This document shows, piece by piece, positions 36,114-44,720 of a stretch of 64,000 nt of DNA. Every line of letters begins with the position of its first letter. The first letter of the stretch is position 1. Position numbers and translations under genes: made by a program. The stretch comes from Microbacterium halotolerans (GTDB lineage Bacteria; Actinomycetota; Actinomycetes; Actinomycetales; Microbacteriaceae): positions 807,779 to 871,778 of the forward strand of contig NZ_KZ984051.1 in the NCBI RefSeq assembly GCF_003569805.1. Reading direction: 5' to 3'. A model generated the notes under the pieces. It was not told where the DNA came from. It ran no database searches and saw nothing but the letters and a program-made list of their open reading frames with translations.

Positions 36114-37697
36114 ATGAAGCACAGCACTTCAGTACCGGCAGCCGCTGGCGCCGTCGTCCTCGCACTGACCCTCACCGCCTGCGGCGGTGCGGAGCCGGAT
36201 GCCGACGGCGAAGTCGTCTCCGGCGGCACCTTCCGGCATGCGATCTTCCCCGAGGTCGGCAGCATCATCCCGATGAGCGCCACCCAGCCTCAGGAGATCC
36301 AGATCATCACGTATGCCTACGAGTCTCTCGTCTACACCGACCAGGAGGGGCAGCAGATGCCGTGGCTCGCCGACTCCTGGGAGCTGTCGGACGACGGCAC
36401 CTCGGCGACCTTCGAACTCAAGGACGGAGTCACCTTTCACGACGGCACGCCGTTCGACGCCGAGGTCGCCGCGGCGAACATCAACTACCACTCCGATCCG
36501 GACAACGCGACAACGCTCGCGGACGTGCTGCCGGAGGGACTCGAGGCCAGCGGCGAGGGCGAGACACTCACGGTCACCGCCGATGTGGCCGACCCGTTCA
36601 TGGTGAGCGTGATCGGCAACATCGTCATGGTCGGCGATGCCGGCCTGCAGGATCCGGCCAGCCTCGAATCGGCCTCCAACGGCACGGGGCTGTACGAGCT
36701 CACCGGCGTCGAGGCCGACATGTACGTCTTCGACGCCAGAGACGACTACACCTGGGGGCCGGACGGACTGACCTCCGACACCGAAGGGCTGCCGGACGCG
36801 CTCGAGATCAGTGTGGTCACGGATGCCTCGACGCGGGCGAACCTGCTGCTGTCCGACGAGGTCAACGCCGCGGCCGTGGAAGGGCCGGATCAGGAGCGCA
36901 TCGACAGCGCGGGCTATGAGTTCGCCGGCACGATCAATCCGATCGGCCAGATGCTCTTCAATGAGCGGGAGGACCGCCCGACGCACGATCCGCTTGTGCG
37001 CGAGGCGCTGATCCTGGGCTTCGACCATGAAGACGCATCCGAGGTCGTCTCGAACGGGCGTCCCGTCGACCTGACCTCGTGGATCACCGATGCGCCCTTC
37101 ACGTGCTTCAACGAGGAACCGGTCTGGGAGCGTCCGGCCGCCGACGCGGCGCGCGCCGCCGAGCTGCTCGACGAAGCGGGTTGGACCGAAGGCGCGGACG
37201 GAGTCAGGGAGAAGGACGGCGAACCGCTGGAGATCGACTTCATCTACGACGCCGGATCCACCGCCCACTCCTCGGCCGCTGAGCTGTTGGCACAGGACTG
37301 GGAGGAACTGGGCATCGCGACGAACCTGATCGGGATGGACGGGGCCGGATGGTCGGAGTACCTCTACGAGACCTTCGACTACGACACCGGATGGATCCAG
37401 ATCGGCGTCGGCAGCCCCGTCACGCAGAACCTGTTCTACGGCGGAGCGTCGCCGGAGGACGGCGGCCTGAACTTCATGGGCGTCGACGACGACGAGTACA
37501 ACGCACTCGCTCAGCAGGCGGGTTCCGCCGCCGACGCGGACGAGGCGTGCGAGTACTGGTCGGAGGCCGAGAAGCTGGTCGTCGAGAAGTTCCACACCCT
37601 CCTGCTCACCGGCACCATCCGGCCGACTTACATGTCGGGAGCGGAGTTCGAGTTCACGGACTACCTCCAGCCTGTGACGATCCGCATGACCGAGTGA
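36114..37697 (+). CDS. solute-binding lipoprotein of the second peptide-type importer
   Basis: The 527-residue protein has a type II signal peptide with lipobox LTAC (Cys about residue 23). The family-5 fold shows as SGGTFRHAIFPE, PWLADSWELSDDGTSATFELKDGVTFHDGTPFDA and LVREALILGFDHEDA. It is the receptor of the second importer and comes first in the order A-B-(C-D)-F. The ribosome site AAGAGGAGAAAG precedes the ATG. It lies directly after DUF917/HyuA, so the ligand is probably the ring compound they open or its conjugate. Confidence 0.9.
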   Translation: MKHSTSVPAAAGAVVLALTLTACGGAEPDADGEVVSGGTFRHAIFPEVGSIIPMSATQPQEIQIITYAYESLVYTDQEGQQMPWLADSWELSDDGTSATFELKDGVTFHDGTPFDAEVAAANINYHSDPDNATTLADVLPEGLEASGEGETLTVTADVADPFMVSVIGNIVMVGDAGLQDPASLESASNGTGLYELTGVEADMYVFDARDDYTWGPDGLTSDTEGLPDALEISVVTDASTRANLLLSDEVNAAAVEGPDQERIDSAGYEFAGTINPIGQMLFNEREDRPTHDPLVREALILGFDHEDASEVVSNGRPVDLTSWITDAPFTCFNEEPVWERPAADAARAAELLDEAGWTEGADGVREKDGEPLEIDFIYDAGSTAHSSAAELLAQDWEELGIATNLIGMDGAGWSEYLYETFDYDTGWIQIGVGSPVTQNLFYGGASPEDGGLNFMGVDDDEYNALAQQAGSAADADEACEYWSEAEKLVVEKFHTLLLTGTIRPTYMSGAEFEFTDYLQPVTIRMTE

Positions 37698-37708
37698 GGG
37701 AACGTCAG

Positions 37709-38716
37709 ATGACAGCGACGATGACCCGGCCGGTTCGGCTCCCGCGGCTCAGACAGCTGCGAGAGCGGGTCTCGCCGCGGACCGACTTCGCGATCAGGCG
37801 GCTCGGACGGCTCGTCGTCAGCCTCGTCGTCGTCGTTCTCGCCGCGTTCTTCCTGGTGCACTTGGTGCCGGGCGACCCGGTCAGAGCCGCGCTGGGGCCG
37901 ACGGCCCCGGCGGGCCTGGTCGAGAGCACCAGGGTGGCTCTGGGCCTCGATCAGAGCATGCCGCAGCAGCTGCTGAACTACCTCTCAGGGCTGCTGCGCG
38001 GCGACCTCGGCACATCCATCCAGTCCGGGCTCTCCGTCAGCGACACCATCGCCTCCCGCTTCCCGACCACGCTGACCCTCGCCGCACTGGGCTTCGCGGT
38101 CGCCGTGGTCGGCGCGCTTCCGATCGGTATGGGGGCAGCGCTCATCGCACGGACGCGTCGGGGCAGAACCGTCAACGGCGGCATCTCGGGCTTCCTCGGC
38201 GTGCTCATCGCGATCCCCGACTTCGTGCTCGCCGTCGGACTGATCTCGGTGTTCAGCATGTGGCTGGGGCTGCTTCCGCCGGCGGGCTGGGGCGATGGGC
38301 CGGATGCGGTCCTGCCCGTACTGGCGCTGTCGCTCGGCGCGATGGCCTATCTGGCGCGGATCGTGCAGGTGGAGATGATCAAGGTGCTGGACTCCACCTA
38401 CATCACCACAGCGCGCGCCAAGCGCCTCCCGCAGCGGCTCATCCTGTTCCGCCATGCCCTGCCGAACATCGTCACAGCCACGCTCACCGTCGGCGGACTT
38501 CTGCTGTCGGGCCTGGTGGCGGGAACCGTGATCATCGAGACGGTCTTCGCCGTTCCGGGCGCGGGCAGCACGCTCGTCTCCGCTGTGGGGACGAAGGACT
38601 ATCCGATGATCCAGGGCATGGTGCTCGTCTACGCGGCCATGGTGCTCGCCGTGAACCTCGTCGTCGATCTGATCCTGATCACGATCGATCCCAGAACCAC
38701 GATCGCAGAAGGGTGA
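37709..38716 (+). CDS. peptide-type ABC transporter permease (DppB-like), second importer
   Basis: The 335-residue permease has an N-terminal cytoplasmic stretch of about 30 residues, then the helix LVVSLVVVVLAAFFLVHLVPGDPVRAAL of the DppB family. The EAA-type loop is at TYITTARAKRLPQRLILFRHALPNI. Five or six spans are visible. It starts 11 bp after the lipoprotein gene. The permease partner is fused to an ATPase in the next gene. Confidence 0.9.
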   Translation: MTATMTRPVRLPRLRQLRERVSPRTDFAIRRLGRLVVSLVVVVLAAFFLVHLVPGDPVRAALGPTAPAGLVESTRVALGLDQSMPQQLLNYLSGLLRGDLGTSIQSGLSVSDTIASRFPTTLTLAALGFAVAVVGALPIGMGAALIARTRRGRTVNGGISGFLGVLIAIPDFVLAVGLISVFSMWLGLLPPAGWGDGPDAVLPVLALSLGAMAYLARIVQVEMIKVLDSTYITTARAKRLPQRLILFRHALPNIVTATLTVGGLLLSGLVAGTVIIETVFAVPGAGSTLVSAVGTKDYPMIQGMVLVYAAMVLAVNLVVDLILITIDPRTTIAEG

Positions 38717-38726
38717 GTGACAGACG

Positions 38727-40556
38727 ATGACGGCCTCCGTCTCAGGAAAGCTGGGCACCTCGACCCCAGGCGAACCCGCTGCCAAGCAGCGCAGACGCTC
38801 CCGTTGGATCAGCTTCACCGGCATCACCGCCATGGTCGGCATCGCCGTGCTGCTGGCGATCGCTGTACTCGGACCCAGCATCTGGACCGAGGCGGCGACG
38901 GTGCGCAACATCGCCGAGCGCTGGGCGCAGGCGGGGGCGGCGCATCCGTTCGGCACTGACGACATCGGCCGCGACATCCTCGCGCGCGTCATGGTCGCCA
39001 CGCGCACATCTCTCCTGCTGACGCTCGGGGCGACGGCGATGCTCGTCGGCGGCGGGCTGATCATCGGACTCACCGCCGCCATGCTCCCGCGCACGCTCCG
39101 TCGCGCCCTCATCTGGGTGATGGACATGCTGCTGGCCTTCCCATGGCTGCTGCTGGTGCTGTTCTTCACCGTCATCTGGGATGCGACCGCAACAGGGGCG
39201 ATGCTCGCAATCGGTCTCGCCGGTATCCCGAACGTCACGCGCCTCGTCTACAACATGGCCTCGTCCGTGACCGATCAGGACTACGTTCGCGCCGCGCGGG
39301 TCGTCGGAGTCGGGCCGTACGGCATCATCACCAAGCACATCCTGCCGAACATCGCGAACCCCCTGCTCGTGCAATCGGCGGCGGCTGCCAGCACGACGCT
39401 GCTCGCCTTCGCCGGGCTCTCGTTCCTCGGGCTCGGGGTCCAGGCACCGGAGTACGACTGGGGCCGACTGCTCAACGAGGGACTGAGCCACCTCTACACG
39501 AACCCCATGGCAGCGCTGGGTCCTGGCATCGCCGTGGTCTTCTCCGGCGTCGTCTTCACGATGGTCGCCGAGACGGTCGGCGACCAGCCGGGACAGGGGC
39601 TGCGCTCGGTCGTCAGAGCGGGCCGCGGAATGGCGCTCGGCTCGCGGCAGAAGACCGCAGCCCCCGCCGCCCCCGAGCGGGACGACAGCTCCAGGCTGGC
39701 CGAAGTCCGCGATCTTCATGTCGCCTTTCCCGATGGTGAGGGCGGGCTCGTCGAGCGCGTGCGCGGCGTCGACCTGCACGTCGCGCCGGGTGAGGTGGTC
39801 GGCATCGTCGGAGAATCGGGATCGGGGAAGTCGCTGACGGCGATGGCCATGGCAGGGCTGCTGGGGAAGGAAGCCGTCGTGGCCGCCTCGGTGCACTCCT
39901 TCGACGGCATGGACATGGCAGGTCCGCTCAGCGCCGCCGATCGCTCGCGGCTCGGCGTGGAGCTCGGCATGGTGTTCCAGGATCCGCTCACCTCGCTGAA
40001 CCCGGCGCTCACGATCGGACGGCAGCTCACCGAAGTGCCGCAGGCGCATCTGCACATGAGCCGAGGGCAGGCCAAGCGGCGGGCCGCCGATGCCCTGGGC
40101 TCCGTCGGCATCGCGGACAGCGAGCGCAGGCTCCGCCAGTACCCTCACGAGTTCTCGGGAGGCATGCGTCAGCGCGCGATGATCGCCATGGCGATGACGG
40201 GCAGGCCGAAGCTGATCGTCGCCGACGAACCGACGACGGCGCTCGACGTCACCGTGCAGAAGCAGGTGATGAAGGTGCTGAAGGGAGCGCAGGAGGCGAC
40301 CGGTGCCGCGATCGTGTTCATCTCGCACGACATCGCCCTGGTGTCGGCGTTCTGCGATCGTGTGCTCGTGATGAAGGACGGCCGCGTCGTCGAGGAGCTC
40401 GATGCCGAGCGGATCCAGCAGGACGCGAAGCACCCGTACACCCGCGCGCTGATCGCCTGTCTGCCCGACATGCGCTCGGACCGGACGCGGCCGCTGCCCG
40501 TGATCTCCGAGGCGCTTCTGGCCGAGGCCGAGGCCGTCGAGGAGGTGTCGGCATGA
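38727..40556 (+). CDS. fused permease-ATPase (DppC-DppD) of the second importer
   Basis: The 609-residue protein fuses an N-terminal DppC-type permease to a C-terminal ATPase. The permease half shows AHPFGTDDIGRDILARVMVATRTSLL and an EAA-type loop with DYVRAARVVGVGPYGIITKHILPN. A 25-residue hinge rich in Ala and Pro leads to the ATPase with Walker A GESGSGKSL, the signature FSGGMRQRAMIAMAMT, Walker B LIVADEPTTALD and the closing HPYTRALIACLPD. Fused permease/ATPase proteins occur in several actinobacteria. The frame is open throughout, so the fusion is real. The stop overlaps the next ATPase start. Confidence 0.92.
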   Translation: MTASVSGKLGTSTPGEPAAKQRRRSRWISFTGITAMVGIAVLLAIAVLGPSIWTEAATVRNIAERWAQAGAAHPFGTDDIGRDILARVMVATRTSLLLTLGATAMLVGGGLIIGLTAAMLPRTLRRALIWVMDMLLAFPWLLLVLFFTVIWDATATGAMLAIGLAGIPNVTRLVYNMASSVTDQDYVRAARVVGVGPYGIITKHILPNIANPLLVQSAAAASTTLLAFAGLSFLGLGVQAPEYDWGRLLNEGLSHLYTNPMAALGPGIAVVFSGVVFTMVAETVGDQPGQGLRSVVRAGRGMALGSRQKTAAPAAPERDDSSRLAEVRDLHVAFPDGEGGLVERVRGVDLHVAPGEVVGIVGESGSGKSLTAMAMAGLLGKEAVVAASVHSFDGMDMAGPLSAADRSRLGVELGMVFQDPLTSLNPALTIGRQLTEVPQAHLHMSRGQAKRRAADALGSVGIADSERRLRQYPHEFSGGMRQRAMIAMAMTGRPKLIVADEPTTALDVTVQKQVMKVLKGAQEATGAAIVFISHDIALVSAFCDRVLVMKDGRVVEELDAERIQQDAKHPYTRALIACLPDMRSDRTRPLPVISEALLAEAEAVEEVSA

Positions 40557-41320
40557 ACGCTCTGGAGATCGAGAGCCTGCGCGTGCGCTACGGCGGCATC
40601 GACGTGGTGTCGGACGTGAGCCTCGCCGTTCCCCATGGCAGGACGGTCGCACTGGTGGGGGAATCCGGCTCCGGCAAGAGCACGATCGCCGCAGCGGCGG
40701 TCGGGCTGGTGCGTCCCGCCTCCGGCGACATCCGAGCAGACGGCGTGAGCGTGGTCGGCGCCGGGAAACAGGCGCGTGCCGCGCGCCGACGTCTGCAGCT
40801 GGTCTTCCAGGACCCGTTCTCGGCGCTCGACCCCCGGATGAGCATCGGCGATTCGATCGCGGAGGCGCTGCGTGCGACCGGTCGTCGCTGGAGTCGCGCC
40901 GAACGCGTTGCGCGCGTGCGGGAGCTGCTGCGCCGGGTGCGTCTCGACCCGGATCGCGCCGACGAGCGCCCCTCCGTCCTCTCGGGAGGGCAGAGGCAGC
41001 GGATCACGATCGCCCGTGCGCTGGCCGGTGAGCCCTCCGTGCTCATCGCCGACGAAGTCACCAGCGCACTGGACGTGTCGGTGCAGGGCGCCATCCTGAA
41101 CCTGCTGCGGGAGCTGCAGGAAGAGCTGGGGCTGTCGATGCTGTTCATCTCGCACAACCTCGCGGTGGTCCGCTACATCAGCGACTCGGTCTGCGTGATG
41201 CGCGGAGGACGCCTGATCGAGTCTGGGCGGACCGAGGAACTGCTCGATCGTCCGCAGGACCCGTACACCCAGGATCTGCTGGACGCCGTTCCCGTTCTGG
41301 GGGAGAGGATGGCCTTCTGA
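40553..41320 (+). CDS. peptide-type ABC importer ATPase (DppF-like), second importer
   Basis: The 255-residue ATPase has Walker A GESGSGKST, the signature LSGGQRQRITIARALA and Walker B VLIADEVTSALDVSVQGAILN. The Walker B motif has Val where most have Pro (DEVTSALD). The closing DPYTQDLLDAVPVL tail is of the DppF type. The start overlaps the fused gene by ATGA and the stop overlaps the following hydrolase start by one base. Confidence 0.92.
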   Translation: MNALEIESLRVRYGGIDVVSDVSLAVPHGRTVALVGESGSGKSTIAAAAVGLVRPASGDIRADGVSVVGAGKQARAARRRLQLVFQDPFSALDPRMSIGDSIAEALRATGRRWSRAERVARVRELLRRVRLDPDRADERPSVLSGGQRQRITIARALAGEPSVLIADEVTSALDVSVQGAILNLLRELQEELGLSMLFISHNLAVVRYISDSVCVMRGGRLIESGRTEELLDRPQDPYTQDLLDAVPVLGERMAF

Positions 41321-42531
41321 TGCATCGTGCCGAGCCGTATGCGGTTGGGATCGGCTCGTTCGCCGCGCAGGCGAGCGCGATGAGACCCGACCTCGTCTCC
41401 GTCCGCCGGGAACTGCACGAGCATCCGGAGCTGGGGCTGACGCTGCCGCGGACGCAGCGGGTGATTCTGCGCGAGCTGGCCGTGCTCGGCCTGGAGATCT
41501 CCACCGGCGACGAGCTCTCATCGGTGACGGCAGTGCTGCGCGGCGGCCGCGCCGGCCCGACCGTTCTCCTGCGCGCAGACATGGACGGCCTGCCGATCGA
41601 GGAGGCCACGGGGCTGTCGTTCGCCTCAGCCGACGGCACGATGCACGCCTGCGGGCACGACCTGCATATGGCGGGTCTGCTCGGTGCGGCACGGCTGCTC
41701 GTCGATCGACGCGACGAACTGCCAGGCAGCGTCGTCTTCATGTTCCAGCCGGGCGAGGAGGGGTACGCGGGCGGTCAGCTGATGATCGAGGAGGGTGTTC
41801 TCGAGGCCGCGGGCGATCGGCCGGTCGCCGCGTACGCCGCCCACGTGGAGTGCACGGTGCCTCGCGGTCAGATGGTCACCAGGAAGGGCTCGATGATGTC
41901 GAGCGTCAGCGCGATGCGGATGACGCTGCGCGGCACCGGTGGGCACGCCGCCTTCCCTCAGGCGGCGATCGATCCGGTGCCCGTCGCGGCACAGCTCATC
42001 CTGGCGGCGCAGGCCTTCGTCGCCCGTCGTCTGCCGGCCGTCGACCAAGCGGTGGTCTCGATCACGAAGCTCGCCAGCGATTCCGCCGCCGGCAACGTGC
42101 TCGCCGCCGAGGTCGGGATGGAGGCGAACATCCGGACGCTGTCCGCCTCCACGCTGGAGACCGTCCGCGAACAGCTGCCGCCGATGCTCCGCGGCATCGC
42201 AGAGGCGAACGGCTGCGCGCTGGAAGCGGAGTTCATCGAGTCGTATCCGGTGACCTACAACGATCCGAGCGAGACGGGCTTCGTGCTCGACGTGCTGGAC
42301 GAGCTGGTGGGGCCGGAACGGGTCACCCGGCTGGAGACGCCGTCGATGGCGTCCGAGGACTTCGCCTATGTGCTCGATGAGGTGCCGGGAACGCTGGTGT
42401 TCCTCGGCGCGGAGCCGGAGGGCGGGTCGGGTCCGCTGCATTCGGAGCGCGCCGTGTTCGACGACAGCGTGCTCGACCTGCAGGCATCCGTGCTCGCCGA
42501 GCTCGCGTGGCGCCGCCTCGCCCGTGACTGA
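41320..42531 (+). CDS. M20-family amidohydrolase
   Basis: The 403-residue enzyme is a peptidase M20D-type amidohydrolase. Metal ligands are seen in ADMDGLPI, MHACGHDLHMAGLLG, the QPGEEGYAGG glutamates and the AHVECTVPRGQ and SEDFAYVLDE blocks. Family members split N-acyl amino acids, indole-acetyl amino acids or hippurate. Its start overlaps the importer ATPase stop by one base, so it belongs to that operon. It probably hydrolyses an amide of the imported compound. Confidence 0.9.
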   Translation: MHRAEPYAVGIGSFAAQASAMRPDLVSVRRELHEHPELGLTLPRTQRVILRELAVLGLEISTGDELSSVTAVLRGGRAGPTVLLRADMDGLPIEEATGLSFASADGTMHACGHDLHMAGLLGAARLLVDRRDELPGSVVFMFQPGEEGYAGGQLMIEEGVLEAAGDRPVAAYAAHVECTVPRGQMVTRKGSMMSSVSAMRMTLRGTGGHAAFPQAAIDPVPVAAQLILAAQAFVARRLPAVDQAVVSITKLASDSAAGNVLAAEVGMEANIRTLSASTLETVREQLPPMLRGIAEANGCALEAEFIESYPVTYNDPSETGFVLDVLDELVGPERVTRLETPSMASEDFAYVLDEVPGTLVFLGAEPEGGSGPLHSERAVFDDSVLDLQASVLAELAWRRLARD

Positions 42532-42563
42532 GAGACCGAGGAGAGACCGAGGGAGGTCTGAGA

Positions 42564-43403
42564 ATGCACGACGGCGCTGCAGTGCCGGGCCCGGCACTGC
42601 TGTTCTGCCCGGCCGATAGGCCCGAGCGGTTCTCGAAAGCGGCCTCGTGCGCCGATGCCGTCATCCTGGACCTGGAGGACGGCGTCGCGCCGGAGGACAG
42701 CAGCGCCGCACGTGCCGCCGTCGCGTCGTCGTCGCTGAACCCGGAGACGACATTCGTGCGGATCAACCCGGCGGGCACAGCGGAGTTCGATCTCGACTTC
42801 GACGCGCTGGCCCATACTCCGTACCGCCGCGTGATGCTGGCCAAGAGCGAATCCGCGGCGCAGCTCGACGCGCTGCAGAACGCGGGCTGCGACGTCATCG
42901 CCCTGTGCGAGACAGCCGCTGGGGTTGAGAACGCCGCAGAGATCGCCCGTCACCCCGCCGTCGTGGCGCTGATGTGGGGAGCGGAGGACCTCGTGGCGGG
43001 CATGGGCGGGCGCTCCAGCCGGAGCGCTGACGGGACCTACCGTGACGCGGCTCGATATGCGCGCTCCCGTGTGCTGATCGCGGCGCGATCGGAGGGGAAG
43101 GCAGCTGTGGACGCTGTTCATCTCGACATCGCTGACGTGGAGGGGCTCAGGGAGGAGGCATCGGATGCCGCAGCCGTCGGCTTCTCGGCCACCGCCTGCA
43201 TCCATCCGAGCCAGGTCGCGGTGATCCGCGCGTCCTACGCGCCCTCTCCCGGCGAGCGGGAGTGGGCGATCGCCGTGCTCGACGAGGCGGAGACGCAGCC
43301 CGGCGTGTTCCGGTTCGGCGGTCGGATGATCGACGAACCGGTGCTTCGGCAGGCGCGAGCCGTGCTCCGTGCCGTACCGACGAAGCCCGAGGAGGAAGGA
43401 TGA
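42564..43403 (+). CDS. HpcH/HpaI-type CitE-like acyl-CoA lyase
   Basis: The 279-residue protein matches the CitE branch of the HpcH/HpaI aldolases: LLFCPADRPERFSKAASCADAVILDLED near the start, the RINPAG segment, ALCETAAGVENA, WGAEDLVAGMGGR and ATACIHPSQVAVI near the end. Relatives include (S)-citramalyl-CoA, malyl-CoA and beta-hydroxyacyl-CoA lyases. The mycobacterial CitE relative Rv2498c acts on HMG-CoA-like substrates. A GGGAGG site precedes the ATG, and the stop overlaps the next CoA-transferase start. It would cleave a CoA ester made by that enzyme. Confidence 0.88.
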   Translation: MHDGAAVPGPALLFCPADRPERFSKAASCADAVILDLEDGVAPEDSSAARAAVASSSLNPETTFVRINPAGTAEFDLDFDALAHTPYRRVMLAKSESAAQLDALQNAGCDVIALCETAAGVENAAEIARHPAVVALMWGAEDLVAGMGGRSSRSADGTYRDAARYARSRVLIAARSEGKAAVDAVHLDIADVEGLREEASDAAAVGFSATACIHPSQVAVIRASYAPSPGEREWAIAVLDEAETQPGVFRFGGRMIDEPVLRQARAVLRAVPTKPEEEG

Positions 43404-44548
43404 GCGGCCCTCTTGCCGGTCTGCGCGTGCTCGATGTCACCTCCGTGATCATGGGCCCCTACGCGACGGCGATGCTCGGCGACATGGGCGCAGACGTCAT
43501 CAAGATCGAACCGCCGACGGGCGACGTGGCCAGGCGGATCGGCCCTTCCCGCTCTGCGGGGATGAGCGCGGTCACACTGAACCTGGGGCGCAACAAGCGC
43601 AGCGCGGTGCTGGAAAGGAACAGTGACGACGACCGTCGCAGGCTCGCGGAGCTGATCGGCGGCTGCGACGTGATCGTCACGAACCTGCGGCCAGGATCGC
43701 GTCTCAGGCTCGGCCTGGACTGGGACTCCGTGCGCGAGCTCAATCCGGGGGCGATCCTGTGCACCGCGCAGGCCTTTGCCACCGGCTCTGCGAAGAGCGA
43801 GGAGCCCGCGTACGACGACGTGATCCAGGCGGCATCCGGGATGTCGGACATCTATCGCCGAGTGCACGGTGCCCCGGCATTCGCGCCGTCCGTACTGGCG
43901 GACAAGATCTGCGGCCTGATGATCGTCAACTCCGTGCTCGCCGCGCTGCACAGCAGAGCGTCGACGGAAGAGGGGCAGTGGGTCGATGTGCCGATGGCCG
44001 ACGCGATGCTGGCCTTCAACCTCGTGGAGCACCTCGGCGGCGGGACCTTCGACCCTCCCGAGGGCGGGGTCGGCTGGAACCGCACCCTCGTGCCGAACCG
44101 CGGGCCCCATCGTGCGGCGGATGGGTGGATCTGCGTGATGCCGTACACCGACGAGAACTGGGCCGACTTCTTCCGAGCCGTCGACCGGCCGGACCTCGCC
44201 GCGGATACCAGATTCTCCAGCAACGGTGCCAGGCACGAGCACAACGCCGTTCTGCAGGCCGAGCTGGCCGAGCTGGTCGCAGATCGCACCGTCGCCGAGT
44301 GGCTGGAGCAGTGCCGGCGCCTCGGCATCGCCGCGGAACCGGTGCTCGATCTCGACCGCATCGAGGAGAACCCGTACTTCGCGCAGCGTCGGGCGCTGAT
44401 CGACGCGCACCATCCGACCGAGGGCGCCTACCGGCTCATCCGATTTCCGGTGGACTTCTCTGGCACGCCGGTCACCGAATATCGACCAGCCGAGCCGCTG
44501 GGCCCTCCCCTTTCCGCAACGGGCTGGCTGGCGCAGGGGATGCCATGA
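43400..44548 (+). CDS. CaiB/BaiF family CoA-transferase, second copy
   Basis: The 382-residue protein has the family III signature: LRVLDVTSVIMGPYATAMLGDMGADVIKIEPP at the N-terminus, GRNKRSAVL, LVTNLRPGSRLRLGLDWDSV and VDVPMADAMLAFNLVEHL with the likely catalytic Asp. The ATG overlaps the CitE-like stop. It probably activates the acid that the CitE-like lyase splits, for example citramalate or itaconate, by transfer from succinyl-CoA or another donor. It is a diverged paralogue of the enzyme at 26068. Confidence 0.88.
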   Translation: MSGPLAGLRVLDVTSVIMGPYATAMLGDMGADVIKIEPPTGDVARRIGPSRSAGMSAVTLNLGRNKRSAVLERNSDDDRRRLAELIGGCDVIVTNLRPGSRLRLGLDWDSVRELNPGAILCTAQAFATGSAKSEEPAYDDVIQAASGMSDIYRRVHGAPAFAPSVLADKICGLMIVNSVLAALHSRASTEEGQWVDVPMADAMLAFNLVEHLGGGTFDPPEGGVGWNRTLVPNRGPHRAADGWICVMPYTDENWADFFRAVDRPDLAADTRFSSNGARHEHNAVLQAELAELVADRTVAEWLEQCRRLGIAAEPVLDLDRIEENPYFAQRRALIDAHHPTEGAYRLIRFPVDFSGTPVTEYRPAEPLGPPLSATGWLAQGMP

Positions 44549-44720
44549 GCGACGTCCTCCCGGCACATGGATCGCGCGCTTTCGTGTGGCTTCGACCTAT
44601 GGTTGCGCCGCCGGTCGGCGGGCACAGTGGTCCTGCGGCAGTCGTCGCAGGGAGCAGCATGCAGGGGCCCGCACGGGCGTCCTGGAGAATCCGCGGAGCA
44701 CCGCGGGATGAGGAGAGGTC

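Noticed and set aside
34452-36122. Open frame of 556 codons on the minus strand opposite HyuA
   Set aside because: No family motif; the plus-strand gene has a full set of conserved motifs and overlaps its neighbours.
44583-44601. GTGTGGCTTCGACCTATGG, partly like the 17-bp shared element
   Set aside because: It needs two inserted bases and several mismatches to align, so I do not count it as a third copy.
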